A stretch of 8,552 nt of DNA, taken from the NCBI GenBank assembly GCA_030017825.1, contig JASEGW010000061.1, positions 1 through 8,552 of the forward strand, written 5' to 3'. Of the stretch, positions 1 through 5,873 are shown in pieces (positions within the stretch are counted from its first letter, which is position 1; every line of letters starts with the position of its first letter). This stretch comes from a bacterium. GTDB lineage: Bacteria; UBA9089; JAHJRX01. The notes beneath the pieces are model-generated. The model saw nothing but the letters and a program-made list of their open reading frames with translations. It was not told the origin of the DNA and searched no databases. Both the position numbers and the translations under genes were made by a program.

Positions 1-115
1 GGCATCTATAAGCTTTTTTGTATCTATTGCTGTTATTTCGCAGTAAGTCTATTAATTTAAAAGCTATAAGTGAACAAACAATGTCGAAACCTTAGTATAA
101 AAAAGGTGGAGAATC

Positions 116-512
116 ATTTTAACAATCGTACTTTTCTATTTTGTTGTTCCATATTTAGTATGGACAAAAATAAGTTGGAATAAATAGGTCAAAATTGCTA
201 TTACAGCGATTTGTGCAATTTTTTTTATTTCTATGGCGATTGATTCCTATCAAAGAAAGTAGAAGTCTTTAGATCTTGTAAAACAAGCAGAGATATTTAT
301 CAGTGAGAATAAAATCAAATGCTCTAAGCAAATCTCAAGAATTGAATACCGATAGAAGTGATAATCCTGTTTTTGAATTAGAGGAAAAAATAACAGAATT
401 GCAATCGTCAGAATTTTTAAAAAGTACTTTAGTGGATATGTCAGATAGTGATTTTGATCTTCTGCAGAAAGATGAGCTAAAAACATCTTTTATCAATTAC
501 GAAGATAAATGA
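116..512 (+). pseudogene. decayed small membrane-protein gene
   Basis: I do not recognise the family. A good ribosome-binding site (AGGTGGAG, 104-111) is followed at 116 by ATT where an ATG would be expected. The frame then reads a convincing membrane segment (LTIVLFYFVVPYLVWTKISW), a TAG at 185, a second hydrophobic stretch (VKIAITAICAIFFISMAID), a TAG at 260, and a helical segment (KSLDLVKQAEIFISENK). It seems to continue in another frame from about 303 as a polar, acidic C-terminal region ending at the TGA at 510-512 (FELEEKITELQSSEFLK at roughly residues 24-40 of that piece). The series of sensible peptides interrupted by two stops, a lost start and a frameshift suggests a gene in decay. 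The 303-512 part alone could be read as a 69-residue ORF, but it has no ribosome-binding site of its own. That the pieces belong to one gene is inference. Confidence 0.42.
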
Positions 513-531
513 GCTTTTTATTGCAAAGCTC
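511..531 (+). terminator. hairpin just after the decayed gene, terminator-like
   Basis: A perfect 7-base inverted repeat, GAGCTTT (511-517) and AAAGCTC (525-531), with a 7-base loop begins within the stop of the decayed gene. No run of T follows on either strand, so it lacks half of a Rho-independent terminator. It may be a decayed terminator or chance. Confidence 0.25.
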
Positions 532-953
532 CAAGAGAACGCTATGTTTTTTGTCCTGTTCTACTGTTCTATTTATAATTAAATATAATTAAATAAGAAA
601 CAGGGCAAACCCTCGCACAACACAGCATAAAAAATTTGCACCTTTTGATACTCACCCAAATTTTTACTTCACAAAGCTTTTGTTAATGACGACTTTATAC
701 GCTGTAATTTTTAAAAATCGAGAAACCGGCGTAAAAAATTTTTATAAAAATTTCTTGACGAACCAATAGCAAAATTACAAAGCAATTTTGCGTCAATCAG
801 TGTCTATATTTTGTTCAAAATAAGTTTGGATTTCGTTCAGCAAACACCACCAATACAAATAATAAACTCACCTTTTATCAATTAATAATTGATTCTTACA
901 ATCTTGCCATTTTTATCATAATTAAATAACTTAACAATTTTAAAGTATTTTGT
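532..953. other. gene-free, palindrome-rich intergenic stretch
   Basis: No ORF with coding character is visible on either strand, and no tRNA or rRNA. The stretch holds a small AGGG/CCCT hairpin (602-613), the structured block at 698-796 described separately, and an AT-only hairpin ATCAATT-AAT-AATTGAT (877-893). The minus strand shows G over C, as a transcribed non-coding element might, but no promoter was identified there. It could be a degraded mobile element or a non-coding RNA region. Confidence 0.5.
698..796. repeat. cluster of nested and competing inverted repeats
   Basis: Read directly from the bases: TACGC (698-702) pairs with GCGTA (729-733) and encloses the 12-base palindrome ATTTTTAAAAAT (707-718). 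AAATTTTTATAAAAATTT (736-753) is a perfect 18-base palindrome. GCAAAATT (769-776) pairs with AATTTTGC (784-791), and this stem is extended by TTGAC (755-759) with GTCAA (792-796) across a one-sided 9-base bulge. TGTAATTTT (703-711) is also a perfect 9-base complement of AAAATTACA (771-779), so two mutually exclusive pairings are possible. Function is unknown; it may be a MITE-like remnant, an RNA or a protein-binding site. Confidence 0.5.
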
Positions 954-982
954 TTGACTTTAATTTTAATTGAGCATATAAT
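954..982 (+). promoter_or_regulatory. sigma-70-type promoter of the amrA operon
   Basis: TTGACT (954-959) and a perfect TATAAT (977-982) are separated by exactly 17 bases. Transcription would start near 989, giving a leader of about 20 bases that contains the ribosome-binding site AAGGAG (997-1002), seven bases before the ATG at 1010. No operator-like repeat overlaps the boxes, so the operon may be constitutive. Confidence 0.8.
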
Positions 983-1009
983 TTTTAAAAATACAGAAGG
1001 AGTAATTTT

Positions 1010-1525
1010 ATGACTGAAAAAAATCCTTTAGTAGAGCTTGCTACAGAAGCAATAAAAAATTATGTCTATTACAAAAAAAAGTTAGATTCTCCAGACAATC
1101 TTTCTTCTGAAATGAAAAAAAGATGCGGGGTTTTTGTTTCTATAAAGAAAAAAGGGCAACTTCGAGGTTGTATAGGAACTTTCCAACCTACTACAGCAAA
1201 TGTAGCTTGTGAAATCATTAATAATGCTATTGCTGCTGCTTCTGAAGACCCCAGATTTAATCCTATAATTTCAGAGGAGTTAGAAGATTTGGAAATTTCA
1301 GTAGATGTGCTTTCTCCTCCAGAAAAAATAAATAGTAAACTGGAGTTAGATCCAAAAAGATATGGGGTTATCGTTCAAAAAGGTTTTAGAAGAGGCTTGC
1401 TGCTTCCTGACTTAGAAGGAGTAGATACTGTTGATTATCAATTAAGTATTGCTAAGGCTAAAGCAGGAATTAAAGAAGAGGAAGATGTTCAGCTATATCG
1501 TTTTGAGGTGAAGAGATATAAATAA
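1010..1525 (+). CDS. amrA: AMMECR1-domain protein (AmmeMemoRadiSam system protein A)
   Basis: Cytoplasmic protein of 171 residues built from a single AMMECR1 domain, the usual size for bacterial and archaeal members. The family signature LRGCIGTF is at residues 51-58, preceded by the VFVSIKKKGQ strand. DPRF (80-83), ISVDVLSPPE (96-105) and GLLLPDLEGVDT (129-140) complete the standard set of conserved blocks. The ATG at 1010 has a strong AAGGAG seven bases upstream and a consensus promoter in front. The next gene, 30 bases downstream, is the radical SAM partner with which this family characteristically co-occurs. The biochemical role of the AMMECR1 domain is not established; the link to a radical SAM-dependent modification rests on gene association. 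The Memo partner (protein B) is not in this window. Confidence 0.93.
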   Translation: MTEKNPLVELATEAIKNYVYYKKKLDSPDNLSSEMKKRCGVFVSIKKKGQLRGCIGTFQPTTANVACEIINNAIAAASEDPRFNPIISEELEDLEISVDVLSPPEKINSKLELDPKRYGVIVQKGFRRGLLLPDLEGVDTVDYQLSIAKAKAGIKEEEDVQLYRFEVKRYK

Positions 1526-1555
1526 ATTACATTAACTGAACCAAAGGACTATGTT

Positions 1556-2539
1556 GTGAAAGAAGCACTTTTTTATGAAGTAGTGGAAGATAAAGTAAAA
1601 TGTCAATTATGTCCTCATGGGTGTCTAATCAAGGAAAACAAAAGAGGAATATGCCGAGGAAGGATTAATAAGAATAATAAATTATATTCTATGATCTATC
1701 AGGAATGTTCATCAGTGTCTTTAGACCCTATAGAAAAAAAGCCTTTATATCATTTTTATCCAGGAAGTATGATCCTATCATTGGGCACAGTGGGTTGTAG
1801 CTTTAAGTGCCAGTTTTGTCAAAATTGGCATATTTCTCAAACAGAAGTTACTACTAATAAAGTAAGTAGTGCTCAAGTGATAAATATTGCTAAAAGAGAA
1901 AATTCTATAGGTGTTTCCTATACTTATTCTGAGCCATTAATATGGTATGAATATGTTTTAGAAACTGCTCAACTTGCAAAACAAGAAGGCTTAGCAAATA
2001 TACTGGTAACTAATGGCTATATTAACGAAGAACCCCTTTTAAAGCTATTGCCGTATATTGATGGTTTAAATATTGACATAAAATCATTCAAGGATTCTTT
2101 CTATAAAAAGTATTGTGGAGCAAGCTTAGAGCCTGTTTTAAAAACAGTAAAAATTGCTAAAAAACATGCCTTGATAGAACTTACCAATTTAGTAATCCCA
2201 GGACTAAATGATAATTTAGAGGAGATAGAAGCTTTGGTAGAATGGATATATACCCAAGTAGGAGGAGATACTCCTCTTCATTTTTCTAGGTATTATCCTC
2301 AGTATAAAATGAATATTCCGCCAACTCCTATAGAAACATTAAAAAAAGCTTATAAATTAGCTTTAAAAAAATTGAATTATGTGTATATAGGAAATGTCGT
2401 AGACGATGAATCTAATGCAACTTACTGTCCAAATTGCAAGAAAGCAATTATTAAAAGATCAGGATATCATATTTTGAGTATAGAAATCAAAAATGGTATA
2501 TGTAATTATTGTGGAGTTAAAGTAAATGTGGTGGTCTAA
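1556..2539 (+). CDS. amrS: AmmeMemoRadiSam system radical SAM enzyme
   Basis: Radical SAM protein of 327 residues, resembling pyruvate formate-lyase activating enzymes. The [4Fe-4S]/SAM motif is CSFKCQFC with cysteines at 81, 85 and 88, preceded by GTVG and followed by QNW. The N-terminal block has C16, C19, C23 and C33 in the pattern CxLCPHGC...GICRGR typical of this subfamily. SYTYSEPLIWYEY (121-133) is another family block. A C-terminal zinc-ribbon-like module has C291, C294, C316 and C319. The start is GTG at 1556 with AAAGGA seven bases upstream; the nearby ATG at 1551 runs into a stop at once. Expected chemistry is reductive cleavage of SAM to a 5'-deoxyadenosyl radical acting on an unknown substrate. 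It is co-transcribed with amrA, and its last 14 bases overlap the apbE start. Confidence 0.94.
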   Translation: MKEALFYEVVEDKVKCQLCPHGCLIKENKRGICRGRINKNNKLYSMIYQECSSVSLDPIEKKPLYHFYPGSMILSLGTVGCSFKCQFCQNWHISQTEVTTNKVSSAQVINIAKRENSIGVSYTYSEPLIWYEYVLETAQLAKQEGLANILVTNGYINEEPLLKLLPYIDGLNIDIKSFKDSFYKKYCGASLEPVLKTVKIAKKHALIELTNLVIPGLNDNLEEIEALVEWIYTQVGGDTPLHFSRYYPQYKMNIPPTPIETLKKAYKLALKKLNYVYIGNVVDDESNATYCPNCKKAIIKRSGYHILSIEIKNGICNYCGVKVNVVV

Positions 2540-3518
2540 AAAACTAATATTGACATTAACGCTAAGCTTAATTTTATTGCTTTTCTGCCTTAATAACTGT
2601 AGAAAAAAAGTTTATTCTAAAACTTATCTTTTGATGAACACCTTGATAGAGATTAAAGTTTTAGATAAAAACAAAGCCCATGCCCAGGAAGCCATTGAGG
2701 CTACCATTGAAGAAATGAAAAGAATAGTTAGCTTGATGAATATTTATGACAAGAAAAGCGAGATTTCTCTAATTAATAAAAATGGAAAAAAAGGAACTAT
2801 AGTTTCTAAAGAACTGTTAGAAGTGATTAATGAGGCAATTCGGTTTAGTAAACTAACTAAAGGAGCTTTTGATATAACTATATCGCCTATTTTTAAATGC
2901 TGGAATTTCGGCAGTAAAAATCCTCAATTACCTGACAAGAATATAATTGAAGAAGCTAAAAAGAGGGCGGGTTATCAAAATATAAAGATTATTCAAAAAG
3001 AGAAAAAAGTAGTTTTAGAAAAAGGAACTGTTTTAGATTTAGGGGGGATTGCTAAAGGATATGTGGTAAAGAAAGCTTGTGATAAGCTTAAAAAGATGGG
3101 CATAAACTCTGCTTTAGTAAATGCAGGAGGAGATATACAAGTAATTGGGAATAATTTTGGCTTTCCTTGGAAAATAGGCATACAAGACCCTCGTCATAAG
3201 AAGAAGATTAGGAAAGTGATAAAAATTATAGATAAAGCAGTAGCTACTTCAGGTGATTATGAAAAATATTTTATCTTAGAGGGTAAAAGGTATCATCATA
3301 TTTTAAACCCTCATACTGGCTATCCAGCTAAAAAATGTATTAGCGTTACAATTATTGCCACAACTGCTTTTGTAGCAGATATCTTGGCTACAGGAGTTTT
3401 TGCTTTAGGCCCAGAAGAGGGATTGAGACTAGTGGAAAGCTTAGAAGGAATAGAGTGTTATATTATTACTGCTAATAAAGAATACACTTCTTCAGGTTTT
3501 AGTAACTATGTAAAGTAA
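2526..3518 (+). CDS. apbE: ApbE-type FAD:protein FMN transferase
   Basis: Periplasm-facing flavin transferase of 330 residues, which in this family attaches FMN from FAD to a Ser/Thr of a target protein using Mg2+. Residues 1-25 form a basic-hydrophobic export segment ending in two cysteines (C21, C25) without a canonical lipobox. Family blocks in order: TYLLMNTLIEIKV (33-45), Y74..SEISLIN (78-84), FDITISPI (115-122), LDLGGIAKGY (170-179), NAGGDIQVIG (199-208), SGDY (242-245), HHILNPHTGYPA (257-268) and ADILAT (284-289), the last carrying the expected metal-binding Asp285 and Thr289. The ATG lies inside the end of amrS with GGAG nine bases upstream, so the two are probably translationally coupled. 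No RnfG/RnfD/NqrC-like or FMN_bind target is in the window, so its substrate is elsewhere. Confidence 0.93.
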   Translation: MWWSKKLILTLTLSLILLLFCLNNCRKKVYSKTYLLMNTLIEIKVLDKNKAHAQEAIEATIEEMKRIVSLMNIYDKKSEISLINKNGKKGTIVSKELLEVINEAIRFSKLTKGAFDITISPIFKCWNFGSKNPQLPDKNIIEEAKKRAGYQNIKIIQKEKKVVLEKGTVLDLGGIAKGYVVKKACDKLKKMGINSALVNAGGDIQVIGNNFGFPWKIGIQDPRHKKKIRKVIKIIDKAVATSGDYEKYFILEGKRYHHILNPHTGYPAKKCISVTIIATTAFVADILATGVFALGPEEGLRLVESLEGIECYIITANKEYTSSGFSNYVK

Positions 3519-3627
3519 CTAATAAAATTTGAATTTCTTTTTTTTAGGCGCAGGTGAACGTAGACTTTTAAGATTAAAAAACAATTCTGACCTCTATTTT
3601 TGTGAATTTTATAGCAAGAGGAACAAG

Positions 3628-4173
3628 ATGGGAATAAAGTATTGTAATGGCAAGAGACTTAGGCGAGCCTTTAAGGCTTGCACTGAATGGTTGACTAGAC
3701 AGGAAGAAGAGGTGAACAAAATAAATGTTTTTCCAGTACCTGATGAGGATACTGGGACTAATATGAGTTCTACCTTAAGAGAGGCTATAGCAGAGACTTT
3801 AAATACAAAAGATATAAGTTTAAATAGAGTAGCTCAGAAATTTGCCGAAGCAACTTTTATTAGCGCCAAAGGTTGTTCAGGAATAATTATTTCCCAGTTT
3901 TTTAAAGGTTTTTGCGAAGGAACTAATGGTAAAGAAAGAATAAATGCTAAAGAGTTAGCTCAATGCTTTATCCTTGGTTCTCAATATACCTATGAAGCAG
4001 TAAATGAACCTAAAGAAGGAACCATTCTTACTATTATTAGAGAAATGGCCAAAAAAGCAGAAGAGCTATCTTCTAAAGAAGATGATATTATTAAAATGCT
4101 GAACATTATTGTAGCTCACGCCAAAGAAATTTTAAAAAAAACTACCTATCTTTTGCCAGAATTTAATAAGTAA
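3628..4173 (+). CDS. truncated DAK2-domain protein (FakA/YloV-like N-terminal part)
   Basis: A 181-residue N-terminal DAK2 (DhaL-like, ATP-binding kinase) domain. The phosphate/Mg2+ motif is NVFPVPDEDTGTNM (33-46), with Asp39 and Asp41 kept but the usual Gly between them replaced by Glu40. AKGCSG (80-85) stands where ARGNSG is usual. PKEGTILTIIRE (128-139) and KKTTYLLPEF (170-179) are normal family blocks. Full-length FakA or DAK2-DegV proteins have several hundred further residues; here the frame ends just after LLP, where the VVDAG block should follow. The ATG at 3628 has AAGAGGA five bases upstream; an upstream TTG at 3529 in the same frame adds 33 residues unlike the family. The gene is best read as the 5' half of a broken gene; a residual peptide may be made, but activity is doubtful given the truncation and two changed motif residues. 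Confidence 0.85.
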   Translation: MGIKYCNGKRLRRAFKACTEWLTRQEEEVNKINVFPVPDEDTGTNMSSTLREAIAETLNTKDISLNRVAQKFAEATFISAKGCSGIIISQFFKGFCEGTNGKERINAKELAQCFILGSQYTYEAVNEPKEGTILTIIREMAKKAEELSSKEDDIIKMLNIIVAHAKEILKKTTYLLPEFNK

Positions 4174-4240
4174 AATTGGAGCAGTAATTGGAACACATGT
4201 AGGTCCGGGAGCTTTAGGTATTTCTTATTGTATAGATTAA
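4160..4240 (+). pseudogene. C-terminal remnant of a DegV-family (fatty-acid-binding) domain
   Basis: In a different frame from the preceding DAK2 gene, the bases encode IGAVIGTHVGPGALGISY followed by three residues and a TAA at 4238-4240. The string HVGPGALG preceded by IG.VIG is the standard C-terminal signature of DegV/FakB proteins, which hold a fatty acid for phosphorylation by the DAK2 kinase FakA. There is no start codon or room for the rest of the domain, which is normally about 280 residues. DAK2-DegV fusions are a known architecture, so the simplest explanation is that an internal deletion joined the middle of DAK2 to the end of DegV out of frame. The breakpoint lies within about 4150-4175. 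Confidence 0.72.
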
Positions 4241-4275
4241 TCTAAGTTTTATATAAATTTAAGTAAATGAACATG

Positions 4276-4305
4276 TTCTTATGTCAAATTCAGATTGTAT
4301 TAATA
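4276..4305 (+). repeat. 30-base direct repeat, copy 1
   Basis: The segment starting TTCTTATGTC and ending TATTAATA matches copy 2 (4785-4814) at 26 of 30 positions; all four differences are transitions. In one frame it reads SYVKFRLY then TAA. An 8-base inverted repeat (TTCTTATG at 4276-4283 with CATAAGAA at 4326-4333) begins at its left end. It lies between the DegV remnant and the first lipoprotein gene. Confidence 0.6.
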
Positions 4306-4393
4306 TAACAGTCTTTTGGACTATCCATAAGAAAATATCTGCTTATTATAGAACGCTATCAATTTTTATAAGTAGAGTAGGAAATAATCTAAA

Positions 4394-4741
4394 GTGAAAA
4401 AACTACTATATATTGCTTTGTTGTTGTTTTTCTTAATAGGCTGTGGTTCTAAAGAAGATAGTATGGTTTTAAATTTAAATATTATTAACAGGAGAACACC
4501 TGCTCAACGAGCAAAAAGCCATTGTCTTAAAAAAGCTAAGGAGCATATTAACAATAAAGAATACAAAAAAGCAGAGAAATATTTATTAAAAGCTATAGAA
4601 GTTGATAAAAAAGACCCTATAATTTGCCATAAGTTAGGTGTATTGTATGAACTTATGGGTGAAGATGATAAATCTATAGCTTATTATCTCAAGGCAATTA
4701 AACTTGATCCAGAATTGAATAAAATAGAAAAGGAAAAATAG
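4394..4741 (+). CDS. small TPR lipoprotein
   Basis: A 115-residue exported protein. The signal peptide MKKLLYIALLLFFLIGC ends in the canonical lipobox LIGC, with Cys17 as the lipidated residue and a G-S-K-E-D sequence after it. A short linker is followed by two tetratricopeptide repeats, about residues 41-73 and 75-107, the second containing LGVLYELMGEDDKSIAYYLKAIKLDPEL. TPR pairs of this kind bind peptide partners and act as scaffolds; no specific partner is identifiable. The start is GTG at 4394 with TAGGAA ten bases upstream. It lies just upstream of the larger TPR lipoprotein gene, in the same orientation and separated by 88 bases that include one copy of the 30-base repeat. It may belong to an envelope assembly or secretion function, but that is inference. 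Confidence 0.85.
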   Translation: MKKLLYIALLLFFLIGCGSKEDSMVLNLNIINRRTPAQRAKSHCLKKAKEHINNKEYKKAEKYLLKAIEVDKKDPIICHKLGVLYELMGEDDKSIAYYLKAIKLDPELNKIEKEK

Positions 4742-4784
4742 AGAGAAATAAATGGATATTAGCTATTGGAGCGATATTTTCCTT

Positions 4785-4814
4785 TTCTTATGTCGAACTC
4801 AGGTTATATTAATA
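4785..4814 (+). repeat. 30-base direct repeat, copy 2
   Basis: It matches copy 1 (4276-4305) at 26 of 30 positions. In the corresponding frame it reads SYVELRLY then TAA; two of the four base changes are synonymous (AGA/AGG and TTG/TTA). The frame extends upstream as a hydrophobic peptide, WILAIGAIFSF. It ends 15 bases before the TTG start of the next gene. It could be the tail of a mobile element or of a decayed small gene. Confidence 0.6.
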
Positions 4815-4829
4815 ACAAGTTGGTGAACT

Positions 4830-5873
4830 TTGTATAAAAGTATTCTACTAACAGGAATTATATTTTTATCTTTAATTTGTAGTTGTGCTATATTTAAAAA
4901 GAAAAGTGACGTAACTTCCTACGAAGGTGAAGCAAGAGGAGAACTTCTTAAGGAAAAGAAATTAAAGGAAAAAGAGAGCTTGCCTCCTTTAGCTTTTAAA
5001 GAAGAGCCAACAAAAAAGCAAGTTATTTCTGAAAAGAGAGAGGTAAAGCCTATTGTAGAGAAATTGCCAGAAGTTAAAGAAGCAAAGAAGGAAGAAAAAA
5101 AAGAGACAATAAAAGAAGAAGTAAAAGAAGAAAAAAGAGAAATGGTTTCAGGAGAGAAAAAAGGTAAAAAAGATAATGTGATACTATCTGAGGAAGAAGA
5201 TAAGCCTTTAGAAAAGCCAAAAATGATAGGAAAGGTTTTTGAAGCCATCATTCCTCCTGCTCAACTGGATCGCTATAAGTTTGCTGAAGATTTATATAAA
5301 AGAAAGCTGTATGATACTGCTATTATCGAATTAAAAAAACTTATTACTGATTTTCCTGGAATAAAGATAAGAGAAAATATTGATTTTTTTATTGCTGAAT
5401 GTTATTTTGCTAATAAAGATTATGATGCTGCCATAACAGAATTTAGTGGAATTATTAAAAGATTTCCAAAAGGTGATTTATTAGATAAATCCCAATTTAT
5501 GATTGCTAGAGCTCATGAAGAAAAAAAGGATTACGATAATTCTTTATTAGAATATTTACGACTGATAAGCTTGTATCATGAAAGCCAATATAAAACAGAA
5601 GCCCAATTAGGAGTTGGCAATGCTTATCGAGAAAAAAAAGATTACAAGCAAGCTCTAATTGAATATGATAAGCTCTATCAACTATATCCAAAAAGTAGTC
5701 ATGCTGCGACGGCTTTATATTATATTGCTGATATTTATGATAATATCTATGAGGTGAGGGATTATCGAAAAGCAGTAATGGCTTATGAGAAAATTATTAG
5801 CTATTACCCTCAAAGTGAATGGGCAAAAAGAGCACAAGAAAGAAAGAGATATTTAGAAAAGAATTATTTTTAA
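4830..5873 (+). CDS. TPR outer-membrane-type lipoprotein (YbgF/CpoB- or BamD-like repeats)
   Basis: A 347-residue exported protein. Residues 1-19 form a signal peptide ending ICSC, a plausible lipobox with Cys19 lipidated. Residues 34-130 are a Lys/Glu-rich, low-complexity spacer, with KEEKKETIKEEVKEEKRE at about 87-104. Residues 147-332 hold about five tetratricopeptide repeats of the long-spacer type (xxFP.S..A..A...IA..Y...KDY..A), as in the YbgF/CpoB and BamD family of envelope proteins. The start must be TTG at 4830: a TGA lies in frame at 4824-4826 and the signal peptide begins here; the upstream GGTGA is weak and only three bases away. No tol, pal or bam gene is near, so the exact role is open. 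The stop overlaps that of the convergent DUF1015 gene. Confidence 0.85.
   Translation: MYKSILLTGIIFLSLICSCAIFKKKSDVTSYEGEARGELLKEKKLKEKESLPPLAFKEEPTKKQVISEKREVKPIVEKLPEVKEAKKEEKKETIKEEVKEEKREMVSGEKKGKKDNVILSEEEDKPLEKPKMIGKVFEAIIPPAQLDRYKFAEDLYKRKLYDTAIIELKKLITDFPGIKIRENIDFFIAECYFANKDYDAAITEFSGIIKRFPKGDLLDKSQFMIARAHEEKKDYDNSLLEYLRLISLYHESQYKTEAQLGVGNAYREKKDYKQALIEYDKLYQLYPKSSHAATALYYIADIYDNIYEVRDYRKAVMAYEKIISYYPQSEWAKRAQERKRYLEKNYF

Noticed and set aside
2..46. Short hydrophobic peptide (ASISFFVSIAVISQ then TAA) that could be the C-terminus of a gene entering from the left
   Set aside because: Only 14 residues are visible, with no family signature; not enough to call a gene.
185..262. Reassignment of TAG as a sense codon
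   Set aside because: The two in-frame TAGs occur only in a gene that also has a lost start and a frameshift; the small TPR lipoprotein (4739-4741) and the PHP gene (8067-8069) use TAG as a normal stop.
250..486. Minus-strand open frame of 78 codons
   Set aside because: It lies antisense to the decayed gene, has no ribosome-binding site, and its residues look like reverse-strand AT-rich noise.
487..884. 13-base exact repeat CTTTTATCAATTA at 487-499 and 872-884
   Set aside because: Short and AT-rich; one copy is in the decayed gene and the other starts an AT hairpin. Likely chance.
2993..3181. Minus-strand open frame of 62 codons inside apbE
   Set aside because: It is antisense to conserved ApbE motifs (LDLGGIAKGY and NAGGD).
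3525..3545. AAATT/AATTT stem followed by eight T residues after apbE
   Set aside because: It has the layout of a Rho-independent terminator but the stem is five A-T pairs only, too weak to support the call.
3529..3627. Upstream TTG extension of the DAK2 gene
   Set aside because: The 33 added residues do not resemble the family, and the ATG at 3628 has a better ribosome-binding site and the normal distance to the NVFPVPD motif.
4751..4828. 25-codon frame between the two lipoprotein genes, starting ATG at 4752
   Set aside because: It lacks a ribosome-binding site and does not match the frame shared by the two repeat copies.
4919..5251. Minus-strand open frame of 110 codons rich in Ser and Phe
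   Set aside because: It is the mirror of the Lys/Glu-rich spacer of the lipoprotein gene; codons AAA, GAA and AGA read as TTT, TTC and TCT on the other strand.
5506..5691. Minus-strand open frame of 61 codons inside the TPR region
   Set aside because: It is antisense to clear tetratricopeptide repeats, with no start signal.
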